Positions 1 to 11,284 are shown, counted from the stretch's first letter. The stretch is 64,000 nt of DNA from Micropterix aruncella (GCA_944548615.1 OX155961.1:29742770-29806769), one strand, 5' to 3'. Made by a program: numbers and translations. The notes: generated from the letters alone by a model not told the origin.

Positions 1-913
1 CAAAGTAAGTCTGAGAAAAAACGGTTGAATAAAAATGTTTCTTACGAACGCTGCTTTAACGATGAGAGATATATGATTAAGTTCTAGAGAAAAGTTGTAG
101 AGCTTGATAATAATGCATACAAAAAAGTCAGTGACAGCATATGTCTAACTTTTATATTTAAGTCACAAAAAAGTAGTATTTTATACTAAAAAATATATTT
201 TAATCCTTAGATCATGTGTATTGGTCATATTATCAACAATTATGAATTCTTATCAAACTAAGTAAATTTATCATCTCAAGTGTTTAAAACAAAAGACTTT
301 TCCCTTTTACTGCATAAATGGTTTAAGGATAATACCTCATAGGTATGGAACCGCAACCGTGTCGTCGTAGAGTGAGGTTGTAGGAAGTAATTATCAACAA
401 TTATGAATTCATATCAAAATAAGTAAATTTATCGTCTCAAGTGTTTAAATTAAAAGACTTTTCCCTTTTACTGCATATAATTTCCCTTTTACTGCATAAA
501 TGGTTAAAGAGACAAGACACTCACAAATAAGACACTCACAAGAAGACACTCACAAATAAGGGTAATATAGCCAAATTGGCATGCAAATACATACATACAT
601 ATGCAGTAAAATTATAACCCTTCTTTTGGCAGTCATAAAATAAATCATAGCACTCAGTACTAACCGAACCACTCTCATAATTTCATCACAAGTAAAAAGT
701 TTTACCGCCCAACGAAGTGGGCACGGGTCAGCTAGTACGCTATATAATCAATGGTATGGACTAGTTGCCAATACCCCACATAGGTGGGGTAAGCCGATTT
801 TTCTGAATGATGAATTTGCTGGGAGAGGGCCTGGCCGGAAGGGGGGCCTTACTTAATATTTGGCCCGGGCGCCAAAACACCAGACCGACCTGATAACATG
901 CTTATATTTTCAG
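1..913. repeat. Upstream intron or flank of TTLL gene, with duplicated segments
   Basis: No earlier TTLL exon is recognisable here, so the N-terminal exons must lie outside the window. The stretch holds a diverged direct repeat: a segment beginning TATCAACAATTATGAATTC occurs at 231-325 and again at 392-515, the second copy carrying a small internal duplication of its last 20 bases. A short tandem run of a GACACTCACAAATAA unit fills about 511-560. The words near 690-735 (AACGAAGTGGGCACGGGTCA) resemble the ends of dispersed insect retroelements, but no family can be named. Confidence 0.5.
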
Positions 914-1171
914 CCTCGGTGACGCCTTGAAATACAGCAATTCAAGAAAGAACAAAATATTCATAATTAAACCAGAGTGTGGGAGCCAGGGACGTGGTAT
1001 TTACCTCACCCGCAACTTGAGAGAAATCAAACAATCCGAGAAACTAATATGTCAGCTGTATATTTCAAAGCCTTTTCTGCTAGACGGCTATAAATTTGAT
1101 ATGCGAGTTTACTGTCTACTGACTTCCTGTGATCCTCTCAGAATATTCATTTACAACGAAGGGCTTGTCAG
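914..1171 (+). CDS. TTLL exon a (ATP-binding motif)
   Basis: The acceptor is TTTTCAG before 914 and the donor is GTCAG|GTTTGT after 1171. The first base completes a codon from an upstream exon. The exon encodes IIKPECGSQGRGIYLT, the nucleotide-binding loop, and FDMRVYCLLTSCDPLRIF, both typical of TTL domains. Confidence 0.93.
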
Positions 1172-4100
1172 GTTTGTTTTTTATTAGTTATTTATTTATT
1201 TTTAAAAGGAACATTATGATTTTAATATTGAATAATTACCTCATTATTATTTTATAGGGTAAGCAAAATTGTATTATGCAGCTCGGTGATATTGACGTCA
1301 ATATCTCATCTATCGCTCTCAAGAAAGCAATGATTAATGACAGTTTTGACATCCCAATAAGCACAAAAGCCATATAATATATGCCGAATATAGCTTTAAG
1401 CTGATAAAAAGTCATGTAAAGGCGTTCAGATTAACTCTCAGCTATGTACAGGTGTCATTTAAAGCAATTTGACTTATATTACCTGTTTGTCATATAATTT
1501 TGTCTTATAAAGGTTTACTCAGCTTTTGTTATATAACAAGCGAGTAATGGCTTCTCGACATTGCTATATAAGTGCTTATTCAGCTATGTTGTACTGCGTT
1601 TTAGCTGTTATTTATAGGTGTTAGAAAACCCTTTTTATCAGATAGAGAAAGAGATGGCTGTTTTAGTAATTGCAATTATGTGTTTTTCATATTTGAGACC
1701 AAGATCTTTAGATCCTTCGCTGCACATGCAATCCTTCTCTTATTGTTGATGCTTACGCCATTTACATTTATCCTACTTTTGAATATATGTAGTACATTAA
1801 AACTCCAGTTTAGAGTCCAGTTTAAATATAATCTAAAGAATTAGTTTTGCTAATATCTAATAGATATGGTATAACACCAAAATTACAGTACTTGTGTTGT
1901 TGGTATTTTAGGTTGCCCTAAGCTTTGTTGAACAAAGCAGTGAATCAACGCCGCTGATGTCTTTCTAATAAAAAGAGAGAGACATAGATGCTCGAAAATG
2001 TTTCAAGCGACGCAAGAAACAAAAGAAATATTTTGAAAAAAGGTTTTTGAATGACTAATTCATATGGTACAAATTATAATTATTAAGTACAGTTTACCTT
2101 TTATTGATGTACTCTTATCCTAAAATGTAATTTTAATTTTCATAAAGAACATAAGTACGGCCTACAAAAAGATTTTTCAATTCATATACCTTCAAAACCT
2201 TTCCAAAATACGTACTGTAATTACAATACAAAATACTGTAGTAATTAAAATACAAACGGAGCTCCCATGGAATTCACGGACCGAAGTCGGGCCCATCATA
2301 ATACTATTATTACTCTTATTTTGCGAGATCATGGTATTTATTTAGTTTGTACTTGTGGTCTTTTGGGATCAGAAAAAAAATGTTATCCGAAACGGCTTTC
2401 CCCTCTTTAGTTTGGTTAACCGGGGTTATACTTCCTTTAAGATGAACTTAGAGTAAATATTGGAAATAAAAGGTGAAATAAGAATTATCAAATTTTAATA
2501 TTATTTTTCAGATTTGCGACAAGCCGCTATTGCGAACCGAATGCACAAAACGCGTCGAACGTTTACATGCACCTCACGAACTACGCCGTCAACAAACATA
2601 GCAGGTTGTACAGTCACGATAACGAAGTTGGCAGCAAACGGTACGAAAAACATTTCTATTTTTTTTTCAAATTAATGAAAAGTTTTAATGACGGGCGTTA
2701 GATGTTCATTTGTGTCTGTTTTGCAAAAGGGCGAGTGCGTTGAATATTCACTGCACTCTTGTGTCTTGTACAAATCACAGTCATTGTTTGTGTGATCGTT
2801 TAAGGCAGCGGTTCCCAACGCTTCGAGCACCCCGCAGTAGACTTTACAAAGACGTACTCGGTACTCGGTACTTGGTGAATATGTTTTTGTAAGACAACTC
2901 TATAATAAACCCATACCAACAGCAAGCAGAGTTGCTGTAGTACTCTAAAATTATATTATCACAGAGTAACTTGTCAAATAGGGAGAAGTGAGATCATCAT
3001 CGAGAAGAAAATATTGAAACAATTAAATCACCTACATTTCAAAAGAGAAATTAAGGAGATATTGACGAAAACCCTACCACCTCTAGACTTATTTATAAAA
3101 CGAGATGCAATCAGTTTTTTAATTTCAGTTAGGTAACTTTAGTTCACCTTATTTAGCTTATTTATATTCTTTAGTTGAAATTTGAAATAGTCAAATGTGA
3201 AATGTGAAATTTGAATTTAAAATTGTCAAATAGGGAGATCATCACTGAGAAGAGAAATCTATAGACTGAAAAAAATAAATTACTTACAATTCAAAAGAGA
3301 AATTAAGGAGATATTGACTCAAACCTTTTACAATCTAAATAAATTGTATTGGATCTAGACTTATTTATAAAACGAGATGCAGTCAGTTTTTCAATTTCAG
3401 TTAAATATCTTTAGTTCACCTAATCTTTATTTATATTCTTTAGTTGAAATTTTTAATAATTAAAATAAAATACAAACGGAGCTGCCATCGAATTCACCGA
3501 CCAAAGTCGGGCCCATCATAATACTATTATTACACATCTGGGGGATGAGCAATGGACTCCGGACTGAAGATCGGCTGTGGTAGGCTTAGGGCAGCTGTCT
3601 TGCCACATGTGAGCATTCACCTTACCAACCATTCAAAGCCATAGAATTTAAAAAAGTATTCGATTATTTTCCTGGAGAGACCAAGATCTTTAAAGAGGTG
3701 AAACTGAGATTCGGCTAGCAGGCGTTGAGCGCGAACTTTTATTGCTTGAAGGCGAATAGTGTAGCCATGTGACAGCATTTGCGAATTCATGGTATTTGTT
3801 TAATTTGTACTCATGGTATTTTGCGGTATTTATTCCCACGAAACAGTTCATTTACAATAAGAGTCGAATCTTCAAGGGCTACGATCTTCCGAGATAGGGA
3901 ATAAAAAGTTTATTTCTGGGCGGAGGGCTATGCATCCAAGACTTTTAGGGAATTGATATTGCTTAGAGCTGCATTAGGTGCAATAATGTTTTGAATAATT
4001 TACTTTCTCGATACGACTGATCAGTGTTTGTTAATTCAAGTGTTTTGTCATTATTTTGAATGTTTTAACAGTACTTTTTTTTAAATTTCTAGATATTTCT

Positions 4101-7100
4101 TAAATATTGACTTAGTCTCACTTAACCGCCACCGAGTGCGCTTAAGTTTAAATAAATATTCTATTCAGCATTTGTTGGGAACCGCTGACTTATGACAACA
4201 TCAAATGAGTGTATTATACATTTAGGCACTAAAAAAATAGAATTTTAATCAAGATTATTGAAATCATTCTTAACTATAAATTGAAATATTTTTTAGGGGT
4301 TTAAATGCGTTGAGAGGAAATTTGCAAAAACTTAGACGTATAAAATTGTCAGTCGACTCAGTGTAAAAAATATTTAGTTCATAATACAACTTTTTGAAGA
4401 CGAATGAAAAAGGAGGACAAATCGTCAAATTTACTTATAGTGTATGTCATGACACATACCATTCAAGGTCAGTCAAGTCAATCAATGGAACGGCAGAAAT
4501 AGAAATGTTCGAGAGCCACCACAATTGCTGGATGTCATAACCTAAAAAAATTATGTTAAATAATTACTATTAACGTTATAATAACGTTGTCTAATAAATT
4601 ACGTTTATAATAGTACACACTTTGTTTTTGTATCTGATTTTAAGTACCTAATAGAGATCTGCGATTAAGTACCTGATAAAAATAATAATAAAATAGTATT
4701 TACTTATAACTCAATTGCTATGTGTATAATATCAAACTTGAAGGGGAGGGAAAAGGGGTTCGGAAAAATATCTGGACCCTCCAAACAATTAATATAATAA
4801 TAATAATAATAATAGTGTAGTAATAATAAAAAATACGTTTACATTGTTTACATTGTAGTCTGGCTAACTAGGCCGTTATCCTCACTTAGAAAGACTCCAT
4901 TATTGGAGTGATCATCCTGAAGTACCGAGTAGTTATGGTAGTGAGACACAGGCTTTGTCAATATGACTAATTTATCTGTAGACTGGGCGGTTTCGCTCTC
5001 ATCACAGTTATGCCCGTCGCAGACAGCAGCGCACGACGATACACACCCTCGTTTGACACAGAAGCTACGTGGCTCGATGTAGCGATGCGGCCACTCACTG
5101 CTAGCTGAACTAAGCCACGCAAATGTCCCATTTCGTCTCGACTGCCTTAGAGAGCACACGTCATAGACGTGGTGGCCGTGGCCACTAAACGTGATACAGC
5201 TTCGCTCGGGCGGCGCATCCGCAGCAAGCCAAGCATGTGCGTTTGATGTCACATAGCCACACAGTCGTGTCTATCGTGCACTATGTATTGATATGTATGG
5301 CAGCTCGTATTGAACAAAGCTAAAACCACCTGTGAAACGTAGCCATGCGCAGCAGTCTGTGGCGGGATTTAGTACTCACTAAATCGGATTTTTTTGCTAT
5401 TTTTGTGTAAGAAAATATGCACGAGTATCTAAGGTTGTACGAAAGGACTGTTTCTCTATTACCCTTAGATCCGCCACTGTTTGTTACCTCTGGCTATCTG
5501 TGAAACTACAATGTTATCACTGGGGGATCACTAATATTTTGCAGTTCCCAATTTAAACCCCTAAAGAATATTTCTTCTCATGCGTCCGACATTGTGAAAT
5601 TGTGAAATTGAAATGGTTCATGTGTTTTCCCTTTTCCCGTATGCGCATGATTGTTCACCTTAGTAAAATATCGACTTTGAATGGGCACCTGGTGACGCTG
5701 GGCGTGGACGTGGAGCGCATGTGGAGGATTATCGATCAGGTCATCGTCAAGACCGTAATATCGGCGTGGCCCATTCTCAAGCATAGCTACAACGCGTGCT
5801 TCCCGTCGCACGACATGGTTAATTATTATAAATGTTATTCACAACGCAGTAATGCTGTAGATACATTTTATTCTGGAGTCCACCTTTGAATGTCTTGCGA
5901 TACAATAACTATTGTAGAAGTTATGACACGCACAATCTAATGATTAAATATAATACATATGAAGGGTTACGGAAAAAAACGGTCAGTGTCAAGTTTTTAA
6001 ATTTTCTGGTAATTCTATTTTAAAAATTTACTAATTCAAAATATGACCTTTTAGCCAGGGTTTGTTTGAATGAGTTTTTTTTCTTAAACCAAATTTACAG
6101 TAGGGCTGCGGTTATCTCAGCCTCGATTAACCAAATTTCGGGTTAACCGAGGTCGAAAAGGCCACGGCCAGGCCATGTTTTTACCCCCCAACATCACCAC
6201 TCTACTCCAATGGTACTATGTAGTATTGTATTTTATAATATACTAGCTGTACCCTGCGCACATTGCTACGCCAAATCGGTCGCATTCAAAATTCAAATTC
6301 GCCGCTTTAAAATTCATTCGACTATAAAAACAAGAAGAACTCACTCCTGTCTTCGCGGTCGCATTCGAAATTCAAATTCGCCGCTATAAAAAAAGAAGAA
6401 TTTTGGTTTTATTGAGGACACTAAAAAAATTCCTTTGGTCCGATCGGTACCAAACTTCACAGGAACCACCTCCAAACTAATCTAAAGTTTCCTTCAAAAT
6501 TTCATCAAAATCGGTCCAGCGGCTTAGTAGTCCATAGCGAACATCCATACAATCATTCATTTTTATATATATAGATGTATTTTATAATATTGTATTACGT
6601 TTTTAACTGACTAAATTTAAATATGACAATGTAATAGATGTATTATTTTACTTCATTGACAACGTTTTCATTCATTTTAAAGTTTACCGTATGGTTCCGC
6701 CTTGATTTACGACAGAGTTCGTGTTATCCGAGTTTTTGATTATCCGAGTTACCCTCGGTCCACATTACCTCGGATAAACGAGGTCCTACTTTAGTTAGTT
6801 GAGTTTCTAAAAATAATACATTTTACTTAAATGTATACCTCATAAAAAAGTATATCATCTTAAAAAGTAAAATTGACACTGACCATTCTTCCCCTTAACT
6901 CTTTATATTTTTTCTTTAATTAAATTTAGTCGATCTTCAACACATTCAACCGAGGAATCCGAAATAAATTTTATCTCTGTATAGAAATCACTAGTAGGTT
7001 TAAAATGTTACGCTTTTGCTGTGTATCACCTATATAGAAATCATATAATTTATCATCTATATAGAAATCATATAATACAGGTTGTTTGGTATTTGAGGGC

Positions 7101-10100
7101 ATTGATTATTTAGGGTAATAGATTGCTTAATGCAATAGTACGTTTTGGCAATGCTGTACAAAATAGTCATTCAAACATACAACATGTCTATATCTGTATA
7201 CTTACTCTGAAACTGAGAAACAGATTCTTGAGAAATCCAAAACTCCTAACGTACATATCTTACTTTACTTTAGGTTGTTTAATATCGGACGATAATTCTT
7301 ACATATCCCCCACCTGTCATGGAGCAAGTGTTCTTGTCCCACAACCGTTGTACCAGGTCATTCCGTTGGACAAGGTTAGGGTGACTCCTGGCTGGTGCGA
7401 TCTTATTTAATCTAATCCAAGGGGTGAGGAACAGATTTTTTTTAAATGCCATGCGAAAATCAGAAGATGAGCCACTGATGGCTAAGAAACAGTCATATAA
7501 AATAATTGTTGACACAATATTATACCAAATTACCCTGCAGACCGAAGCCATGACTACGCTCATTGCAGCAAAAACTCTGACCTGAAACAAAAACTACTCA
7601 CTTGAATTGAAACTGAACCGTTTCTGGATCGAATCGTAACAGGCGATAAGAAGTGGATCCTGTACAATAACGAGCAGCGTAAGAGAAGCTGGAAAAAAGC
7701 TGCTGAGAGAGCAGAACCTGTCGCCAAAGCTGGCCTGTATCCTTTGAAGGTGCTGCTTTGTAATTGGTGGGAATGCAGACGAATTATTAACTTTGAGCTA
7801 CTCTAATGCGGCTAATCCATTATAACGGACAAATACTGTGAGCTATTGACTAGACTCAATGCGGTAATTCTAGAAAAGTGACCATTTCTGCCCAACCGTA
7901 AAGGCATCATATTACAGCGATGTAGGTCTAGAATTGCCGTTATATTTATTTATTTATTTGAATAAATAAATGTAATGACAATTCTGGACCATACGTCGCT
8001 AAAGAGACGCTGCGTAAACTGCAAGAGTTCTAATAAAATATTCTCCAGTATCCACCATATTCTCCCGATGCTGCGCCTTCAGATTTTCATTGGTTCCGGT
8101 CTTTACAGAGCAATGCAATGGCGAAAATTTTAGGTCCGTGGAAGCTGCAGAAAACCACCTCATAAACCTTTTTAAGTAAAACCAAGCAGTTTCTTCAAAA
8201 ATGTAATATACAAGCTTGCTGATCGTTAGCAAACAATTATAGAGAAGAATGGATTAATAAAACTCTTGTCTTTAAAATTTAATGTGTTCAAGTTTACTCT
8301 TAAATCGGGCATGCTTATGCAATCATCTGATATAATAAATGACAAACTATCATGTAAAAGTTGTAAAAATTAAGAAAAAACAGACGTTCCAGAATCACCA
8401 AATGTGGCACAATTCATACTATCAAATTCCACTACAAGTACACTCGCTTTTAAAGTTATGATAGGCAGCTTTGGCAGTAATATTAGAATCAAAATCACAT
8501 AAATGGCTTCAGCATATTAATTTATGCAAATATTTCTTGTTTGATTAAATTTCCGTTTATTTTTCACAGGTTCAAGCTTGCTTTGAACTATTGGGTTTCG
8601 ATATACTACTTGATCATAAACTGCAGCCTTATATTTTGGAAGTGAGTCAAATTGATTATTACCTATGTATTAGAAAATAGTATGCAATGATTATTGATTC
8701 GCCGATTATGATTACGATTTTGTATTTTTGGAAAAATAATCGCCGATTACGATTCTGCCCCAGGATTCTAAAGTGGCGACACGATACATCAACTCGACAC
8801 AACATTGAATTCGATATCGTCCTCGACCCGACTACTTGACTGATGCTGTTTCAGAATCGGCTAATCTCGGAACTCGATACTTCCCACGTGATTCCCACCC
8901 CGATATCGTGTTCTGATTGGCCGGGGTCGTCCGTTTAGCAGTGAGCGGAGTATACTCAAGTCGGACCGGACTCTGACCTTGCTTAGTGCTTTGAGTTAAG
9001 GACAATTTGGATGACATCCTTTATCTATTAAATCGAATATTCCTATTTCTCGGCGCTATATTCAAGTTTCAATCGTCTTGGGTGTGAATAGTCGGTAATT
9101 ATTGCTGAGAGGGGAGTTTTACTGCCATTTCCCAGCTATCTCATCTAGCAACGACATGCAGACGACACCTCATGTGCTGTCGTCTATCGTGACCTCACTT
9201 CTGACGATTGAAGAACTGTCAAATCGCTTCCAGAATTGCAAATATCGTCGCTTCAGAATCCGGGGGCAGATTACTGTCACAGTTCTGATCCGATTAGTTC
9301 ATCTTGTATAAAACTGTCAAAAAATGACTGTTGCACAGTAGATAGCTTCATTATCGTATTATTCATACCTACACTAATGAGATGTAGGTATGTGTCTTAT
9401 TTAACCTTGTCATGTTTTATCAGGTATTTGTTTAAGAGTTAGGGTATGTACAGCCTTGGATCTACGATTTTTTCAATCCCGAGTAAAAACTTGTGGCCAA
9501 CCATGGGAATGAAACTCACTACGGCATATTTTCAACCCCTGAAAATTTGTTTGTAGGGGGGTGTTAGTTCGCATACCAATGTATAACGGTTGCTTATTCA
9601 ATGACAGCTACTTATACCGCATATAATTGCAGTGTATCATTATAATTAAAGTCACAGTTGACAACGCTGTTTGGCTGGTCTGCGGCGCGCCACGCCAGCA
9701 GTAATAAATCGTTTCCCGAGCGGAGCGCACGCCGCCTTGCCGCCCGCTCCGCATTTACGTAACCGCGCTATCTGTTAAGAAATATATTTTACGTCGTATC
9801 CAAAGTGCTGTATTTCATTGTTCGTCTGGCCCATCTACCTATAGTTTCATTTAAAACCATAGCATTTAGTGCAAGTTATCAAGTGACAGCCTATTTTATA
9901 AATCCCTTCGGTGAAATAAGGCGAAACTTGCGATGTTCCCTGCAATATTCGAAAATTTGGCTTCTTCCGTAATTCTCTTCCGTCTGATTCATTTTTTTGC
10001 AAGCACTCCAGATGCCATTGTCCATGTAGGACTTCAGAGAAAATTTCAGAATTTCTTATTAAGTTATCAGCATGTTCCAGAATTTTGATTTTTTATCAGA

Positions 10101-11211
10101 TTTACCAGTGTCCTCGCCAGTTTAGCCTGTTTGTTCTGTTCGTATGCTAAATAATCGAGCCAACAATCGATAATTCCATTTTTTTATTATTATTATATAT
10201 TTATTTATTCCGGACAGGCAAATTAATCCGGGACCCGGGGGCACATTATTCATATATCATCCTCGAATTTGTTGATATGTCCAGATCAGATTTTGTAAAG
10301 CTAGTCGTAAACAATATTAACAAGTTTTTAGGTACAAATCAAGTGTTTTTAAATTGATAGACAGAGCTTGCACTAATCACTTCAAATAGTAGTTAATTCC
10401 ACATGTCCAATACTCTATTTTGCACAACATTCTTAAGAGTAGTCATTCCAAGTAATTTCAAGCTATCTTCATAATTTCTATTCTTCAGGCTCACTGGCAT
10501 TTTGGCGGTCTCAATATCTCTCTTTTTTAGGTCAATCATTCCCCGAGCTTCCACACCGACACCCGGCTGGATCGAGAGGTGAAAGAGACGCTGCTAGCCG
10601 ATACGTTTACGATGTTGAACATCGGTCACTGCGATAAACGTCGAATTCTCGAAGAGGATAGAAAACGGATAAGAGATCGACTCCTGCAAGGGACGCAGAA
10701 GTGCTCGACTCCGACGATAAACAAAAGCGCCGAAGACAAAATGTCCCCCTGGGTGGAGCAGATACGGTGGGAGGAATCGCACCTGGGCAACTTCAGGCGC
10801 GTCTACCCCAGCGGCGACGTCTACGCCCCGCTCTTCCAGCAGCCCGCCGGATCGCTCTACCACGGGACCGTCAGCTCCCGCGTCCGGGCCGACTACTCCA
10901 AGGTGCAGCGGGAGGAAATCCAGCAGACCAAGGCCAAATTGGACGCCTTGAGGAAACCCATCGTCCTGAAGAAGATCAAGAGAAAACTGCTGCCCGGTCT
11001 GAAGAGCGGGTTCAAACCCGTTCCGATCGTGGAAGCGGAGGAACGCGATCGGATATCGCAGCTGGCGCAGCGGGACTTTCTCATCCGCAGCTGCGGCGTG
11101 CTCGAGCAAATATACTTGATATTGAAAAAGATCGGAACGCTCCGCTCCAAAGACGAGAAGAAATACGGAATTTACGCTCCCGTCAGTGACAAAACTCAAA
11201 TTGTTGCGTAG
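914..11211 (+). CDS. Tubulin polyglutamylase, TTLL4/6/13 type (5' partial, five exons)
   Basis: Exons are 914-1171, 2512-2640, 5664-5817, 8570-8641 and 10531-11211; all junctions are GT-AG and the phases fit, giving 430 residues to a TAG stop. TTL-like enzymes are ATP-grasp ligases that add glutamates to tubulin tails on axonemal and cytoplasmic microtubules. The ATP-binding lysine motif IIKPECGSQGRGI, the segment DGYKFDMRVY, MHLTNYAVNKHS, VDVERMWRIIDQVIVKT and the metal-binding LEVNHSPSF all occur in the family order, so the catalytic half looks intact. The tail after LEVNHSPSF is about 220 residues and rich in charged residues. Upstream exons are missing because the window begins inside the gene. 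Assignment to the TTLL6/13 subgroup, rather than another glutamylase, is inference. Confidence 0.9.
1172..2511 (+). other. TTLL intron with retrotransposon 3' fragment
   Basis: AT-rich intron. Apart from the R2-group 3' end listed separately at 2249-2370, I see only low-complexity and weakly repeated sequence. Stretches such as TTATTCAGCTATGTTGTA near 1577-1600 loosely resemble words near 59125-59230 and may belong to the same dispersed family. Confidence 0.4.
2249..2370 (-). mobile_element. R2-group LINE 3' end, internally deleted copy (family X)
   Basis: On the - strand this is the 3' terminus of the retrotransposon family whose reverse transcriptase is at 48392-50880. The shared terminus, read on the + strand, starts AAAATACAAACGGAGCT and continues with GAATTCAC, a GACCGAAGTCGGGCCCATC block and TAATACTATTATTAC. 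The copy then jumps to ATTTTGCGAGATCATGGTAT, much as the 48.4-kb copy does, so it has lost the middle of the 3' region. Confidence 0.7.
2512..2640 (+). CDS. TTLL exon b
   Basis: Acceptor TTTTTCAG, donor AAACG|GTACGA. It encodes RFATSRYCEPNAQNASNVYM followed by HLTNYAVNKHS, the conserved TTL segment ending SHDNEVGSKR. Phases match exons a and c. Confidence 0.92.
2806..4187. mobile_element. Possible hAT-like element with 14-bp terminal inverted repeats
   Basis: The left end CAGCGGTTCCCAAC at 2806 is matched perfectly in inverse at 4174-4187. This is the usual start of many hAT elements. The 8 bases outside each end (GTTTAAGG and ACTTATGA) do not match well, so the insertion may be old or rearranged. 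Inside there is a diverged direct duplication (about 2968-3185 and 3225-3445, both starting TGTCAAATAGGGAGA) and a family X retrotransposon fragment. No transposase reading frame survives. Confidence 0.5.
3465..3965 (-). mobile_element. R2-group LINE 3' end (family X), longer copy
   Basis: It starts on the + strand with AAAATACAAACGGAGCT and runs through CTGGGGGATGAGCAATGG, CAGCTGTCTTGCCACATG and the GAGACCAAGATCTTTAAAGA region to about 3965. The same succession is found at 15433-15965. It is a 5'-truncated insertion nested in the hAT-like element at 2806-4187, and its coding part is decayed. Confidence 0.7.
4188..4847. other. TTLL intron, no recognisable feature
   Basis: AT-rich sequence with an (ATA)n run near 4790-4815. 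I see no gene or bounded repeat in it. Confidence 0.5.
4848..5252 (-). CDS. Unclassified 134-codon open frame inside TTLL intron
   Basis: A frame from ATG at 5252 to TAA at 4848 lies in a patch of clearly higher GC than its surroundings. The predicted protein has no clear membrane segment and no family I recognise. It has a cysteine-rich middle (FCVKRGCVSSCAAVCDGHNC) and a polar C-terminal part (KPVSHYHNYSVLQDD). A conventional host gene would need splice partners, and I find none. It may be an exon on the opposite strand, a relic of a mobile element's gene, or chance in a GC-rich patch. Confidence that it is a real coding sequence is low. Confidence 0.2.
   Translation of the reverse strand: MTSNAHAWLAADAPPERSCITFSGHGHHVYDVCSLRQSRRNGTFAWLSSASSEWPHRYIEPRSFCVKRGCVSSCAAVCDGHNCDESETAQSTDKLVILTKPVSHYHNYSVLQDDHSNNGVFLSEDNGLVSQTTM
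5664..5817 (+). CDS. TTLL exon c
   Basis: Acceptor CACCTTAG, donor GACATG|GTTAAT. It encodes KISTLNGHLVTLGVDVERMW and then IIDQVIVKTVISAWPILKHS up to CFPSHDM, a strongly conserved helical part of the TTL domain. The first base completes the arginine codon begun in exon b. Confidence 0.92.
6098..6791. mobile_element. Pogo/Tigger-like remnant with TA target site
   Basis: The left end CAGTAGGGCTGCGGTTATC and the right end, which in inverse reads AAGTAGGACCTCGTTTATCC, are related inverted repeats of the type that begins CAGTAGGACCTCGGTTATCC. TA dinucleotides flank both ends (6096-6097 and 6792-6793). The interior contains further GGTTAACCGAGG and TATCCGAGTT words and no transposase. A dispersed repeat at 6241-6576 is inserted in it. 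Confidence 0.6.
6241..6576. repeat. Dispersed retroelement-like repeat (ACTAGCTGT...TATATATAGAT)
   Basis: The segment starts ACTAGCTGTACCCTGCGCAC, contains AAATTTCATCAAAATCGGTC and CAGCGGCTTAGTAGTCC, and ends in TATATATATAGAT. This layout is common to an abundant class of short insect repeats. Two direct copies of a CGGTCGCATTC...AAATTCAAATTCGCCGCT block lie inside it. The family name cannot be fixed by eye. Confidence 0.5.
6792..7609. other. TTLL intron, mostly featureless
   Basis: AT-rich. A short duplication of TATATAGAAATCATATAAT words occurs at 7032-7078. The last part (7500-7609) may be decayed 5' sequence of the mariner copy that follows. Confidence 0.4.
7610..8270 (+). pseudogene. 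Mariner transposase pseudogene
   Basis: Translated with frame changes, this stretch gives FWIESXQAIRSGSCTITSSV-like debris in some frames, but the informative frame reads FLDRIVTGDKKWILYNNEQR, then KVLLCNWWECRRIINFELL, NRKGIILQRC, NARPYVAKETL and QYPPYSPDAAPSDFHWFRSL. These are the successive conserved blocks of mariner-family DD34D transposases; GDKKW holds the first catalytic aspartate and SPDAAPSDFH the region around the last. Stops and frameshifts are scattered throughout, and a TTTATTTATTTATTTG run interrupts it near 7943-7960. The N-terminal DNA-binding domain was not recognised. It is an old inactive copy in the TTLL intron before the LEVNHSPSF exon. Confidence 0.8.
8570..8641 (+). CDS. 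TTLL exon d
   Basis: A 72-base exon in phase 0 on both sides. Acceptor TTTTTCACAG, donor TTGGAA|GTGAGT. It encodes VQACFELLGFDILLDHKLQP then YILE, the strand just before the catalytic EVNHSPSF motif. Confidence 0.93.
8754..9270. mobile_element. Short inverted-repeat element (MITE-like) in TTLL intron
   Basis: The left end TCTGCCCCAGGATTCTAAAG is matched in inverse at the right end (TCTGCCCCCGGATTCTGAAG when read from 9270 backwards). About 25 of 29 positions agree. The interior has no transposase. A GATTAC word lies outside the left end and overlaps the right end, but the exact target duplication is unclear. Confidence 0.55.
9271..10179. other. TTLL intron with a GC-rich patch
   Basis: Most is featureless AT-rich sequence. 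At about 9668-9765 there is a CpG-rich patch (TGCGGCGCGCCACGCC, CGAGCGGAGCGCACGCCGCC) with no reading frame of note. It could be a fragment of a GC-rich repeat or a regulatory island; nothing decides between these. Confidence 0.35.
10180..10505 (-). mobile_element. LINE 3' terminal fragment, CR1/Jockey-like
   Basis: On the - strand about 10380-10495 translates to fragments NRNYEDSLKLLGMTTLKNVV and QNRVLDMWN, the type of motif found at the end of CR1/Jockey-group reverse transcriptase proteins. A related word set (GAGTAGTTAGTCCAAGTAATTCC) recurs at about 12027-12070. It lies directly before the last TTLL exon. Confidence 0.55.
10531..11211 (+). CDS. TTLL last exon (catalytic EVNHSPSF and C-terminal tail)
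   Basis: The acceptor is TCTTTTTTAG before 10531. The exon begins VNHSPSFHTDTRLDREVKET, continuing YILE of exon d to form the metal-binding E-x-N motif, and ends at the TAG of 11209-11211. After the enzyme core (to about MLNIGHCDKRRILEEDRKRI) comes a charged region containing KIKRKLLPGLKSGFKPVP. Confidence 0.93.
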   Translation, partial: VNHSPSFHTDTRLDREVKETLLADTFTMLNIGHCDKRRILEEDRKRIRDRLLQGTQKCSTPTINKSAEDKMSPWVEQIRWEESHLGNFRRVYPSGDVYAPLFQQPAGSLYHGTVSSRVRADYSKVQREEIQQTKAKLDALRKPIVLKKIKRKLLPGLKSGFKPVPIVEAEERDRISQLAQRDFLIRSCGVLEQIYLILKKIGTLRSKDEKKYGIYAPVSDKTQIVA

Positions 11212-11284
11212 AAATGTGCCTTTTCGCCGACTGATTTTAATTTGCCTTAAATTATACATTATATTAAAAATGTGTTCATTATGC

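Noticed and set aside
508..560. Short repeats near 511-560 as a CRISPR-like array
   Set aside because: Units are about 15 bp, adjacent without spacers, and the genome is eukaryotic.
2798..4195. 8-bp target duplication for the element with CAGCGGTTCCCAAC ends
   Set aside because: GTTTAAGG and ACTTATGA agree at only four positions, so the duplication is not supported although the inverted ends are.
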